18,208 nt of DNA from CAYYOS01 sp964473355 (GCA_964473355.1 CAYYOS010000038.1:1-18208); one strand, 5' to 3'; positions 1 through 8,159 are shown, counted from the first letter of the stretch. Numbers and translations: made by a program. The notes: generated by a model not told the origin, from the sequence alone.

Positions 1-2081
1 AAAGTCCATTTCTCATCGCCAGTCTTTGGGTTTAACGCGTGAATATACATATATCCCGTGCCGACCCGCGTTTGCGGCGACTTATTGATAAAATTAGTGT
101 ACTGCCCGAGATTCAGCGCCACGTTTCCACCCGCTACGATCACGGCGTCAGAAGTAACCAGTGGCTGGCCTAAATTATGGTTATTGGTGCGGAATCGCCA
201 TATGAGTTTGCCGTCAAGTGCGTTATGTGCGGTGATCGCGCGATTACCGGCACTACTATATACCACGCCCTTTACCGGTGATACGCCGCTACCTACCCCA
301 AAGCTAAAATGGGTGAGCTGTGAGGCTATTTCCGTTCCGAAAATTGCGCTATCCAAAGGCTTTCCCGATAGGGAGAGCGCAAATAACAGTGAAGTGCTCC
401 ATTTAGATTCCAACCGCGGGCCCGATGCTAAGTAACTATTGCGACTAGGGCCACCGGCGTAGGCTAACCAGCTGGTAGGAAATCCTGATATGTCAGAACT
501 ACTGGGCGCGTTTTCGGGCTCATAATATTCGGCAGTTTTTAAAGCCAGCGGAGGGTCAATGTCAGGCGCAGGCGCCGGCTGAGTCGTGATAAAGCTGAGT
601 GGATATGCGTGCACATAGCCCGAGACTGATGAGAGATATACGACGTTACCGATGACAACCGGTTGGTTGAGGCCATAGGAAATATATGTATGGGGGGTAT
701 GAAAATCGTTCAGTATCGCCCCCGTGGCAGCGGCTAGGGTATAAACACGCTGTCCAACCGGGAACAATAATTTTCCGTTGACCAAGGTTGGGGCCGCTCG
801 AGGGGCGTTCCGCCTGTCTGGGTCATTGGAGGGGACCGCTGTGGACCAAAGTCGTGCGCCAGTCAGCAGGTTATAAGCTTGGATGGATGCATTTAGCGGG
901 TTGCCTATGTATACCACCCCATTATTAATCATTGGATTGGCGGACTTAAATCCGTCTAGGGTCGGCCCTCGTCCACTAAAAACATTCCATACTATTTGGC
1001 CCGTAGTGGCATTAAGCGCGACAATCCGTTCATCAAAAATCGGTGCCGTGCTTGTACCAACATTGGTAAAAACACTCGTCACCAATAATCCACTAGCCGG
1101 ATCGACGGCTACGCTTACGTCGCCCGGCGCATTAGCGGCAGCGCCCGGTGGTGCATAACTCCAGGCTAAGCTCGGGGACGCGGGATTGGTGATATCGACC
1201 GCTAAAATATTGCGGGGGTTTAAAGTGCCATAGTAAATAAGCGTACGCCCCCCGGTGGTGGTATACCAATTTGGGCTGGATAAACCCACCTGCCCTTCAC
1301 CTGGGTTTACGAAGGAAGAAACCAGTGCACCGGTGGAGGCGTTAACGACATATAAATAGCCATCGCCACCTACTATGTACAAGTTACCGTTTAAGTATAA
1401 GGGCGTAGCGCGAACGTGGCCTTCGGTATCGAAGCGCCAGACCTGAGAACCAGTTAATGCATCCAAGCAATATACCGCTGAGAATTCCGCCCCGCGATCA
1501 TGCTCCAAGCCCGAGGCCGCACGTATGACGTTATTGCCGTTAAAATCTGCGTCACCGGCGGTAACGATCACCCGTAGTTTATCTCCAATTTTTTGTACCA
1601 AAGGCTGGCCCATGCCCGCCACTCCCACCAGTTCTTTGCGCCAAATCGCTAGCGACGTTTGCGCATCCACTGCATAAATTTCCCGACGGCTGGTTGTGGC
1701 GAACACAATACCTTGCGCAACAGAAACGCCTACGACATTTCCTACCCATTGCGCCGCCGTTGTGGCCCACGCGATGCGACCATCCGACGGAAAATATTTG
1801 GCCGCTGCATCGACGCGGCGCATTTCGTCACCAGTTAATGGGGAAACTGTAGTAATGCCGTTTACTAAAAAAGTAGGGGCGTTCGCAGGAATGGCAAAAA
1901 CCGGATTATGTTGCTGGTTATGCCCATATTGCCCCCAGCTTTGCGGGAAAGCTGCGCGGGCACTGGTATTGTTATACGTGGTGGCACTGCCGTAGCGTAT
2001 GTATTCTTCGGCGGGCGCCGCAATCGTATATATAGCTAGCGCGGCAGCAAGCAGGTTCTTGGCTATTCGATTCAAATTCAT
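1..2081 (-). CDS. Secreted PQQ-binding-like beta-propeller repeat protein (C-terminus cut by window edge)
   Basis: The minus-strand frame is open for 693 codons from an ATG at 2081 to the window edge, so the 3' end is missing. A GGGGGG-rich ribosome binding site lies just upstream (2083-2092). Residues 1-24 look like a Sec signal peptide (basic start, then LLAAALAIYTIAAPA) with likely cleavage before EEY. At least eight propeller-type repeats follow, each with a pattern such as VYCLDALTGSQVWRF, IVALNATTGQIVWNV or IHALNPKTGDEKWTF (hydrophobic, D/N, TG, W). A Pro/Ala linker (QPAPAPDIDPP, about residues 499-510) splits the protein into one propeller of about 400 residues and the start of a second. 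No CXXCH heme motif is visible in the part present. The fold resembles BamB and quinoprotein dehydrogenases, but neither identity can be assigned. I infer a periplasmic or secreted protein of unknown function, divergently transcribed from the ccm operon. Confidence 0.85.
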   Translation of the reverse strand, partial: MNLNRIAKNLLAAALAIYTIAAPAEEYIRYGSATTYNNTSARAAFPQSWGQYGHNQQHNPVFAIPANAPTFLVNGITTVSPLTGDEMRRVDAAAKYFPSDGRIAWATTAAQWVGNVVGVSVAQGIVFATTSRREIYAVDAQTSLAIWRKELVGVAGMGQPLVQKIGDKLRVIVTAGDADFNGNNVIRAASGLEHDRGAEFSAVYCLDALTGSQVWRFDTEGHVRATPLYLNGNLYIVGGDGYLYVVNASTGALVSSFVNPGEGQVGLSSPNWYTTTGGRTLIYYGTLNPRNILAVDITNPASPSLAWSYAPPGAAANAPGDVSVAVDPASGLLVTSVFTNVGTSTAPIFDERIVALNATTGQIVWNVFSGRGPTLDGFKSANPMINNGVVYIGNPLNASIQAYNLLTGARLWSTAVPSNDPDRRNAPRAAPTLVNGKLLFPVGQRVYTLAAATGAILNDFHTPHTYISYGLNQPVVIGNVVYLSSVSGYVHAYPLSFITTQPAPAPDIDPPLALKTAEYYEPENAPSSSDISGFPTSWLAYAGGPSRNSYLASGPRLESKWSTSLLFALSLSGKPLDSAIFGTEIASQLTHFSFGVGSGVSPVKGVVYSSAGNRAITAHNALDGKLIWRFRTNNHNLGQPLVTSDAVIVAGGNVALNLGQYTNFINKSPQTRVGTGYMYIHALNPKTGDEKWT

Positions 2082-2082
2082 C

Positions 2083-2092
2083 CCTACCCCCC
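2083..2092 (-). promoter_or_regulatory. Purine-rich ribosome binding site of the beta-propeller gene
   Basis: On the minus strand the bases before the ATG at 2081 read AAGGGGGGTAGGG, a strong G-rich Shine-Dalgarno-like stretch. It supports this start, as does the signal peptide that begins directly at this methionine. Confidence 0.6.
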
Positions 2093-2457
2093 TTCATCAG
2101 TAGTTTATCGCTGGACATATAGGCTCAACTTAATGGAGAAGCGAGTTCAGGATTCGTGAAGGCGAATGAGCACGCCACCGAACTTTATAGCGCTCACTTG
2201 GCGGGGTAACCGATTAGACGGAAGACATTAGGGATGAGAGCAAAGACAAAGGCAAATGCAAGGACAGAGTAGCGACACGATCTCATATTTTGCCTTATCC
2301 ACGTTGATTAAGTGCATGAGAGATGCATATGATAATGGCACATTTCTAAGCCGTCAACATAATGTCGTTCTAAAATCTAATTTAAGCATTTGATTTTATA
2401 GTTATATATTAATGGTTGGGATTTATCGATTCCGTCCGATATCCATATTGGGTAAGC

Positions 2458-2463
2458 TATAAT
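2458..2463 (+). promoter_or_regulatory. Candidate -10 box of the ccm operon promoter
   Basis: TATAAT matches the sigma-70 -10 consensus exactly, but the region 17 bases upstream has no good -35 match and there is no extended -10 TG. Initiation about seven bases downstream (near 2470) would give a leader of about 22 bases to the ATG at 2492 and would exclude translation from the ATG at 2462. This is an inference from motif and position only. Confidence 0.4.
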
Positions 2464-2491
2464 GCAACCTTCATATTTCCTTGGACCCTCG

Positions 2492-3103
2492 ATGCTTGAA
2501 GTACGTAATTTGGAATGCGTGCGCAACGGGCTTAGCCTATTTAAACCGATTCATTTTTCCCTCGAGCGTGGCGGCGTGATGCAATTTCATGGCGCCAACG
2601 GTAGTGGTAAGACCAGTTTATTACGGATGTTGTGCGGCTTAGCAGCCGCTACGGGAGATATTCTCTGGTGCGGCGAAAACATTCGCGCGCTACGAGGGGA
2701 GTATCATCGAGAGCTGACTTATCTAAGCCATGAGAGCATGATTAAAGATGAATTGACCGCTATTGAGAACGTTCGGATTTCCAGTAAGTTGGCCGGTGCT
2801 AGCATCGACGCCAAGAAAACACTTGGGGCGCTGAACCGAGTAGGTTTGAGCGGACATGAGCATTTGCCGGCAAAGTTTTTATCGCAAGGGCAGCGGCGTC
2901 GAGTACCGTTAGCGGGTTTGCTGCTTTGCGGGAAACGCTTGTGGATATTAGACGAGCCACTAACCGCCCTAGATTTAGGCGGGGCACAACTGCTCCAGAC
3001 TTTATTGCATGAACATTTGCAGGATGCGGGGATGGTGGTGTTGACCAGCCACCAAGAAATCAAGGTTATGGCAACCTCCTCCCAAAGTCTGCTGCTCGCC
3101 TAA
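2492..3103 (+). CDS. ccmA: Heme exporter ATP-binding protein CcmA
   Basis: This is the ATPase of the CcmAB(CD) ABC complex, which uses ATP hydrolysis to release heme-loaded CcmE from CcmC during cytochrome c maturation. The 203-residue protein has Walker A GANGSGKTS (34-42, Lys40), the ABC signature LSQGQRRRV (130-138), Walker B LWILDEP (150-156) and the switch histidine in TSHQ (His187). The length is typical of CcmA. I chose the ATG at 2492 (MLEVRNLECVRNG) over the in-frame ATG at 2462. CcmA proteins normally begin with this MLEVRNL-type strand, and a perfect -10 box overlaps 2462. It is the first gene of the ccm cluster and its stop overlaps the ccmB start (TAATG). Confidence 0.95.
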   Translation: MLEVRNLECVRNGLSLFKPIHFSLERGGVMQFHGANGSGKTSLLRMLCGLAAATGDILWCGENIRALRGEYHRELTYLSHESMIKDELTAIENVRISSKLAGASIDAKKTLGALNRVGLSGHEHLPAKFLSQGQRRRVPLAGLLLCGKRLWILDEPLTALDLGGAQLLQTLLHEHLQDAGMVVLTSHQEIKVMATSSQSLLLA

Positions 3104-3762
3104 TGTTTTTTTGGATTATCCAGCGGGATTTATTGCTGGCGGTGCGGGGGCGCGCTGACATCTTAACCACGCTGATTTTTTTTGTCATTGTGGTGAGTCT
3201 CTTTCCCCTTGCGACGGGACCCGAGATAAAATTGCTGCGCACCATTGCCCCTGGCGTGGTATGGGTAGCGGCCTTTTTGGCCACAATGTTATCTCTAGAC
3301 AGAATTTTTTCCAGTGATTACGCAGATGGCACCCTTGAGCAGATGCTTCTTTCCCCACAATCGTTATCGCTGATGGTCTTGGGCAAAGCGCTAGCTCATT
3401 GGATATTGACCGGCTTGCCATTGTCGTTGATAGCGCCAGTTATCGGCATTCAATATGGGCTGCCTTTTGAAGCCCTTGGCATATTAGGCGTTTCGCTCTT
3501 ATTTGGAACGCCCATACTTAGCCTAATTGGCACCATTGGCGCTGCCTTGACCGTAGGCTTACGCGGTGGTGGTGTGCTGGTGTCGTTGCTAGTTTTACCC
3601 CTTTATGTCCCTGTATTAATATTTGGCGCGGGCGCCGTGGAAGCCCAAACGGCAGAGTTAGGCGTGGCACCATATTTTTCTTTACTGGGCGCGTTTTTAT
3701 TGATGGCATTGGTTCTCGTGCCTTGGACGGCGGCAGCGATCCTGAGGATTTCTTTAGAATAA
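3103..3762 (+). CDS. ccmB: Heme exporter membrane protein CcmB
   Basis: CcmB is the integral membrane subunit paired with CcmA in the inner membrane. The 219-residue product is strongly hydrophobic with about six membrane segments. It contains the family-typical stretch LDRIFSSDYADGTLEQ after the second segment, followed by a QSLSLMVLGKALAHW region. The ATG at 3103 shares one base with the ccmA stop (TAATG), which implies translational coupling. ccmC follows after 14 bases. Length and position in the cluster match the family. Confidence 0.95.
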   Translation: MFFWIIQRDLLLAVRGRADILTTLIFFVIVVSLFPLATGPEIKLLRTIAPGVVWVAAFLATMLSLDRIFSSDYADGTLEQMLLSPQSLSLMVLGKALAHWILTGLPLSLIAPVIGIQYGLPFEALGILGVSLLFGTPILSLIGTIGAALTVGLRGGGVLVSLLVLPLYVPVLIFGAGAVEAQTAELGVAPYFSLLGAFLLMALVLVPWTAAAILRISLE

Positions 3763-3776
3763 AAGGCGCAGCGTTT

Positions 3777-4517
3777 ATGCTTAACTGGTACAAATACGCC
3801 TCTCCAGCAAGTTTTTATTTACTCGCCGGAAAAATCATCCCGTGGCTTATAGCCGCGGCTGCAATCGCGGGAGCGTTCGGGCTATATATTGGCTTTTTTA
3901 TTGCGCCGACGGATTTCCAGCAGGGCGATGCGTATCGTATTATTTTTATCCATGTACCCGCTGCGTGGATGTCGATGTTCCTCTATGCGGTCATGGCGGG
4001 TTGGTCTGCGATAGGATTAGCCTTCAACACTCGGCTTTCTTATATGATGGCCACTGCCATTGCGCCCACTGGCATGATGTTCACCTTCATTGCGCTTTGG
4101 ACCGGCGCCTTATGGGGCAAACCCATGTGGGGTACGTGGTGGGTATGGGATGCGCGCCTGACCTCAGAATTGATTCTGTTGTTTCTTTATATGGGGTACT
4201 TGTCCTTACGGGCAGCCATAGACGATCCGCGCCGTGCGNNNNNNNNNNNNNNNNNAATGCTGGTGTTGGTAGGGGTAATCAACATACCGATTATTTATTT
4301 TTCGGTGAATTGGTGGAATACGCTGCATCAAGGTGCATCGGTTAGCATAACGCAGTCACCAAAGATGGCCGCGACCATGTTAACGGGTATGCTCATTATG
4401 TCGTTGGCATGTTGGCTCTATTCCTGCGCCGTGGTATTTTCGCGGGTGCGGGCCATCATTATCGAACGGGAACGCCATACCCAATGGGCAGGCGAATTAT
4501 TGAAGGTAACAACATGA
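3777..4517 (+). CDS. ccmC: Heme lyase / heme handling protein CcmC (contains assembly gap)
   Basis: CcmC binds heme at the periplasmic face of the inner membrane and attaches it to CcmE. The protein has about 246 residues and six membrane segments. It carries the tryptophan-rich signature WGTWWVWDARLTS (about residues 118-130) and the two heme-ligand histidines in FIHVPAAW (His59) and WWNTLHQGAS (His184). A run of 17 N (4239-4255) hides residues 155-160; the frame is kept across it. The ATG at 3777 (MLNWYKYASP) fits the family better than the longer start at 3723, which would overlap ccmB and add 18 atypical residues; an AAAAGG stretch lies upstream. The stop overlaps ccmD at ATGA. Confidence 0.93.
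   Translation: MLNWYKYASPASFYLLAGKIIPWLIAAAAIAGAFGLYIGFFIAPTDFQQGDAYRIIFIHVPAAWMSMFLYAVMAGWSAIGLAFNTRLSYMMATAIAPTGMMFTFIALWTGALWGKPMWGTWWVWDARLTSELILLFLYMGYLSLRAAIDDPRRAXXXXXXMLVLVGVINIPIIYFSVNWWNTLHQGASVSITQSPKMAATMLTGMLIMSLACWLYSCAVVFSRVRAIIIERERHTQWAGELLKVTT
4239..4255. other. Run of 17 N (assembly gap) inside ccmC
   Basis: Seventeen consecutive unknown bases lie between codons for IDDPRRA and MLVLVGVIN. The gap starts on a codon boundary and, with the next base, spans six codons, so the reading frame is preserved. The true length cannot be verified from the sequence. Confidence 0.99.
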
Positions 4518-4714
4518 CCTGGTCTGAATGGTCAAATTTCTTCGCCATGGGTGGTTACGGATTTTACGTTTGGGGCTCTTATTTTGTGGCGCTCGTTTGT
4601 TTAACCGTAGAAGTTATTTGGGTAATACATCGCCGGCGACGCGCTCTAGAGAATGTTCTTACGCGTAAAGTATCCTCCGCCTCTCAAGCAGCAAATAATG
4701 AAGCCGCGACATAA
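4514..4714 (+). CDS. ccmD: Heme exporter protein CcmD
   Basis: CcmD is a small membrane protein that helps release holo-CcmE from the CcmABCD complex. The 66-residue product has the family pattern MTWSEWSNFFAMGGYGFYVW, then one membrane segment (SYFVALVCLTVEVIWVI), then a basic RRRR cytoplasmic stretch. I start it at the ATG at 4514, which overlaps the ccmC stop (ATGA). An upstream in-frame start at 4409 would add unrelated residues encoded inside ccmC. The 3' end overlaps the ccmE start by 17 bases. At 66 residues it is within the usual range for this short family. Confidence 0.9.
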   Translation: MTWSEWSNFFAMGGYGFYVWGSYFVALVCLTVEVIWVIHRRRRALENVLTRKVSSASQAANNEAAT

Positions 4715-5156
4715 AAAATTGGCGTTAATAGGCGCAAGCTTAGCCGCGCTGGGCGCGGCCGCAACGCTCGTGCTCTATGCTTTTCAAAGTAACTTAGTTT
4801 TCTTTTTTAGCCCGACCCAAGTGGCAGCCAATGAGGCGCCGAAGAATCGAAACTTCCGTGTAGGTGGTTTGGTTGAACAAGGCAGTCTCAAGCGGCAAAG
4901 CGACGGGATGACGGTAAGTTTTGTGGTCACCGATACCGCCAAGACAATTCCGGTAGTGTATAAGGGCATCCTGCCGGATTTATTTAAAGAGGGGAAGGGC
5001 GTAGTGGCGCAAGGGAAGTTAGGTGAGGATGGCGTATTTCGCGCTGATCAAGTGCTCGCAAAACATGATGAAAATTATATGCCGCCGGAAGCAGGCCAGG
5101 CCTTAGAGCAAGCTAGAAAAATGCAGACAGCGCAGAAGACGCTGGTCAAGAAGTGA
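4698..5156 (+). CDS. ccmE: Cytochrome c maturation heme chaperone CcmE
   Basis: CcmE is the periplasmic membrane-anchored chaperone that covalently binds heme and carries it from CcmC to CcmF/CcmH. The 152-residue protein has a basic N-terminus (MKPRHKK), one signal-anchor helix (residues 8-28), an OB-fold beta domain, and the heme-attachment motif LAKHDENYMPPE with His123 and Tyr127. The start at 4698 gives the usual MKPRxKKL N-terminus; the upstream ATG at 4653 would add 15 residues inside ccmD and is unlikely. It overlaps ccmD by 17 bases and its TGA overlaps the GTG start of ccmF. Confidence 0.95.
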   Translation: MKPRHKKLALIGASLAALGAAATLVLYAFQSNLVFFFSPTQVAANEAPKNRNFRVGGLVEQGSLKRQSDGMTVSFVVTDTAKTIPVVYKGILPDLFKEGKGVVAQGKLGEDGVFRADQVLAKHDENYMPPEAGQALEQARKMQTAQKTLVKK

Positions 5157-7162
5157 TTCCGGAACTCGGCCATTTCGCGCTGATCCTGGCGCTGTTACTG
5201 GCGGTCACGCAAGGCACGCTGCCCGTCATTGGCGCCGCCCATGGCATTCGTTCATGGATCACGCTGGCTAGGCCGGTGGCGCAGGGCCAATTGATGTTTG
5301 TTGGGATCGCTTTTGGCTGCCTGGCCTATTCGTTCGTTACTAATGATTTCTCCGTGCTGAATGTTGCCACCAACTCCAATTCGAATTTACCTATAGCGTA
5401 TCGTTTTGCCGCAACCTGGGGCTCTCACGAAGGCTCGTTATTATTGTGGGTTTTTATGCTCGCGGTTTGGACGTTTGCGGTGAGTGTGTTTAGCCGTCAC
5501 TTACCGGATGAAATGCTGGCGCGGGTATTAGGTGTGATGGGACTGGTCAGCGTGGGCTTTTTGCTGTTTATGCTACTCACGTCTAATCCTTTCGATCGAT
5601 TACTGCCCGCAGCCTTGGACGGCAACGATCTTAATCCGCTGCTGCAGGACCCCGGTATGGTCATCCATCCGCCGATGCTCTACATGGGCTACGTCGGGTT
5701 TTCTGTGGCATTTGCTTTCGCCGTTGCGGCCTTGTTAAGCGGCAAATTGGATGCGACTTGGGCGCGTTGGTCGCGTCCTTGGACAACCATTGCATGGGTA
5801 TTTCTGACCCTGGGGATTATGTTGGGCAGCTGGTGGGCCTATTACGAATTAGGCTGGGGTGGCTGGTGGTTTTGGGATCCAGTAGAAAATGCCTCATTCA
5901 TCCCGTGGTTGGTTGGAACGGCGCTCATCCATTCGCTGGCTGTCACGGAAAAACGTGGTAGTTTTAAAAGTTGGACAGTGTTGTTAGCCATATGCGCGTT
6001 TTCGCTAAGCTTGCTGGGCACATTCCTAGTCCGCTCTGGGGTGCTCACTTCTGTGCATGCGTTTGCCACCGATCCGACGCGCGGCGTATTTATTTTGGCT
6101 TTTTTAGTGATTGTCATTGGCAGTTCACTGGCTTTGTTCGCGTGGCGGGCGCCGAAGATAGGGCTGGGCGGCAAATTCGAAATATTATCCCGGGAATCGC
6201 TATTGCTTGCTAATAACGTGCTGCTGATGGCCGCGGCCGGTAGTGTATTGTTAGGCACTTTGTATCCTTTGTTTATCGACGCGTTGGGGCTGGGAAAGTT
6301 ATCGGTCGGCCCGCCTTATTTCAATTTGGTATTTGTGGGTTTGATGACGCCCGCTATCTTCCTCATGGGTGTTGGGCCACTGGCGCGTTGGAAACAAGCG
6401 AGCCTACCGGAACTTGGGGTGCGTTTGCGCTGGGCTTTTGCCGTGAGCGTGATCGCCGCCTTGCTATCCCCCCTCATCCTAGGCGTCTGGAAGCCCCAAG
6501 TGAGTTTTGGATTGTTGCTGGCCTTTTGGATTTTAGCGAGCATAGCAACAGGGATCCGCCAGCGCTTAAGGAAGAATATGTTTGGGAGTTTATTAAAAAA
6601 TATTAGCGCGCAGTCTCGCAGCTTTTATGGCATGCATCTCGCGCACCTGGGCATTGCCGTATTCATCATCGGCGTAACGATGGTGAAAGGCTATGAGAAC
6701 GAAAAAGATGTGCGCATGGAAATTGGTGACACCGTAGAAGTTGGCGGCTATACATTTCGATTTAACGGCGCCAGCGAAGTACCCGGCCCCAATTACCGCG
6801 CCGCCAGGGGCCAGGTGGAGCTTTTGCGTGACGGTGAAAAAATTCGTAACTTGCACCCCGAAAAACGTATCTATATGGCGTCCGGTACGGCCATGACGGA
6901 AGCTGCAATTGATACTGGAATATTTCGCGATCTTTACGTTTCCTTGGGGGAACCGCTAGGGAGTGGCGCGTGGGTAATACGCGTTTACTACAAGCCTTTT
7001 GTCGACTGGATCTGGTTCGGATGCATATTAATGGCGCTGGGGGGGCTTTTAGCGGTTACTGACCAGCGCTATCGCCTTCGACGGGGCAAAAGACCGCGCG
7101 ACTTCGCAAGCACCCAGAACGCGAAGGAAGCTATTTCACTCCTTGCTGAAGCAAACTCGTGA
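5153..7162 (+). CDS. ccmF: Heme lyase subunit CcmF
   Basis: CcmF is the large membrane subunit of the heme ligation complex that transfers heme from CcmE to apocytochrome c. The 669-residue product has many membrane segments and the WWD motif GWGGWWFWDPVENASF (about 234-249). Conserved histidines lie in IHPPMLYMGY (His172), TALIHS (His260), TSVHAFATDP (His302) and MHLAHLG (His498). The first three match the family's P-His and b-heme ligand positions. A large periplasmic domain lies near the C-terminus (about 510-615) before the last membrane helix. The start is GTG, overlapping the ccmE stop as GTGA, and the stop overlaps ccmG in the same way. Length is normal for the family. Confidence 0.97.
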   Translation: MIPELGHFALILALLLAVTQGTLPVIGAAHGIRSWITLARPVAQGQLMFVGIAFGCLAYSFVTNDFSVLNVATNSNSNLPIAYRFAATWGSHEGSLLLWVFMLAVWTFAVSVFSRHLPDEMLARVLGVMGLVSVGFLLFMLLTSNPFDRLLPAALDGNDLNPLLQDPGMVIHPPMLYMGYVGFSVAFAFAVAALLSGKLDATWARWSRPWTTIAWVFLTLGIMLGSWWAYYELGWGGWWFWDPVENASFIPWLVGTALIHSLAVTEKRGSFKSWTVLLAICAFSLSLLGTFLVRSGVLTSVHAFATDPTRGVFILAFLVIVIGSSLALFAWRAPKIGLGGKFEILSRESLLLANNVLLMAAAGSVLLGTLYPLFIDALGLGKLSVGPPYFNLVFVGLMTPAIFLMGVGPLARWKQASLPELGVRLRWAFAVSVIAALLSPLILGVWKPQVSFGLLLAFWILASIATGIRQRLRKNMFGSLLKNISAQSRSFYGMHLAHLGIAVFIIGVTMVKGYENEKDVRMEIGDTVEVGGYTFRFNGASEVPGPNYRAARGQVELLRDGEKIRNLHPEKRIYMASGTAMTEAAIDTGIFRDLYVSLGEPLGSGAWVIRVYYKPFVDWIWFGCILMALGGLLAVTDQRYRLRRGKRPRDFASTQNAKEAISLLAEANS

Positions 7163-7683
7163 CGCGTTTTTTGTTGCCATTAGGTGTTTTCGGGGTGCTC
7201 GTAGCCTTTCTATTCGTGGGCCTTAAGCTTAATCCGCGCGAGGTACCCTCCCCTTTAATCGGCAAACGAGCGCCGAATTTTAAGTTGCAGCAGCTGCATG
7301 CCCCTGAAAAGACTTTTACGCCGACCGATAATCTTGGCAAGGTTTGGCTTTTAAATGTATGGGCCTCCTGGTGCGCGTCCTGCCGGGAAGAACACCCTTT
7401 GCTGGTCAAGCTCGCAGAAGCAGGCGTGGTTCCCGTCTATGGTCTCAATTATAAAGATAAGCAAGCGGACGCGCGAAATTGGCTTCGACTGTTAGGTGAT
7501 CCTTATGTCGTAAGTTTCTCCGATCCCCAAGGGCGGATTGGCATAGACTACGGGGTATACGGCGTCCCGGAAACCTATATTATCGATACAGGCGGCTTCA
7601 TACGTTATAAACAAACTGGCCCGGTAACACCGGAGGGCCTAGAGAAAAAGATTCTGCCGCTGGTAAGGGCGTTACAAAAATGA
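7159..7683 (+). CDS. ccmG: Thiol:disulfide interchange protein CcmG/DsbE
   Basis: CcmG is a membrane-anchored periplasmic thioredoxin-like protein that keeps the CXXCH cysteines of apocytochromes reduced, directly or through CcmH. The 174-residue protein has an N-terminal anchor helix (residues 4-22) and a redox site WASWCASCREEH (Cys72, Cys75). It also has the family-specific segment GLNYKDKQADARNWL and the cis-proline loop GVPETY (Pro137). It begins at GTG overlapping the ccmF stop (GTGA) and ends overlapping ccmH (ATGA). All key residues are present. Confidence 0.95.
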   Translation: MTRFLLPLGVFGVLVAFLFVGLKLNPREVPSPLIGKRAPNFKLQQLHAPEKTFTPTDNLGKVWLLNVWASWCASCREEHPLLVKLAEAGVVPVYGLNYKDKQADARNWLRLLGDPYVVSFSDPQGRIGIDYGVYGVPETYIIDTGGFIRYKQTGPVTPEGLEKKILPLVRALQK

Positions 7684-8159
7684 GGGTGGTGCGGCGGTTA
7701 TTTTTCCTACTTACGCTGTCATTCATCTCCTCGCTCGCAATAGCCAAAGAAATCGAACCGCTCGCGGGAGACTTCGAGCTAGAACAACGCGTTATAGCGA
7801 TATCCGAAGATCTACGTTGCTTGGTGTGCCAAAATGAATCTTTGGCGGGTTCCCAGGCGGATCTAGCTAAGGATTTACGTCGAGAAATTCGTGAGCAGCT
7901 AAAACAAGGTAAAAGCGACCGCGAAATTGTGGAATTTCTGGTACAGCGCTACGGCGATTTCGTGCTGTATCGTCCACCATTAAAATCATTCACCTTGTTG
8001 CTATGGTTTGGGCCGCTTATTCTCCTTTTGCTTGGTGGGGGTGCGCTGCTCGTTTCGCTCAAACGTCGACAGCGCTTGGCAGATATTGAAGCACCTCTAT
8101 CTAAAGAACAAAAAAGTCTGGCGGAAAACCTTCTTAAGCTGGACGACAACAACTTATGA
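7680..8159 (+). CDS. ccmH: Cytochrome c-type biogenesis protein CcmH
   Basis: CcmH is a periplasmic thiol-redox protein that works with CcmG and CcmF to present reduced apocytochrome for heme ligation. The 159-residue product has a signal peptide (FFLLTLSFISSLAIA, cleavage likely before KEIEPL) and the LRCLVCQNESLAGSQ motif with Cys47 and Cys50. One C-terminal membrane helix follows (about 104-126) and then a basic tail. It corresponds to the N-terminal (CcmH/CcmL) part of the fused E. coli protein; the TPR part is the separate ccmI gene next door. ATGA overlaps occur at both ends. Confidence 0.95.
   Translation: MRVVRRLFFLLTLSFISSLAIAKEIEPLAGDFELEQRVIAISEDLRCLVCQNESLAGSQADLAKDLRREIREQLKQGKSDREIVEFLVQRYGDFVLYRPPLKSFTLLLWFGPLILLLLGGGALLVSLKRRQRLADIEAPLSKEQKSLAENLLKLDDNNL

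Larger units (their letters stand above)
2082..2491. other. Gene-free divergent spacer between the beta-propeller gene and ccmA
   Basis: About 410 bases carry no credible gene. The part next to the beta-propeller gene is of mixed composition. Positions 2236-2275 are purine-rich with CAAAG/GCAAA-like units, and 2290-2420 are AT-rich, as expected for promoters. A perfect TATAAT sits at 2458-2463 facing ccmA. For the leftward gene only a weak candidate is visible: TTGAGC (complement of 2123-2128) with TAAACT (complement of 2102-2107), spaced 15, which is short. I saw no clear FNR or CRP palindrome and no terminator. Confidence 0.6.

Noticed and set aside
58..1995. Plus-strand open frames at 58-435, 883-1158 and 1696-1995
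   Set aside because: They lie opposite the continuous 693-codon beta-propeller frame, lack recognisable domains and have no operon context; they are antisense shadows.
2165..2205. Pseudoknot-like order TGAGC, CGCCA, GCTCA, TGGCG in the divergent spacer
   Set aside because: The 5-bp stems are short, the last connecting loop is only two bases, and nothing else supports a structured RNA; probably chance.
2462..2491. Longer CcmA start at the ATG at 2462
   Set aside because: It adds 10 residues not typical of CcmA and overlaps the best -10 box; the MLEVRNL start at 2492 matches the family.
3723..3776. Longer CcmC start inside ccmB
   Set aside because: The extra 18 acidic and polar residues are not CcmC-like and the frame lies within the ccmB 3' end; the ATG at 3777 gives the normal N-terminus.
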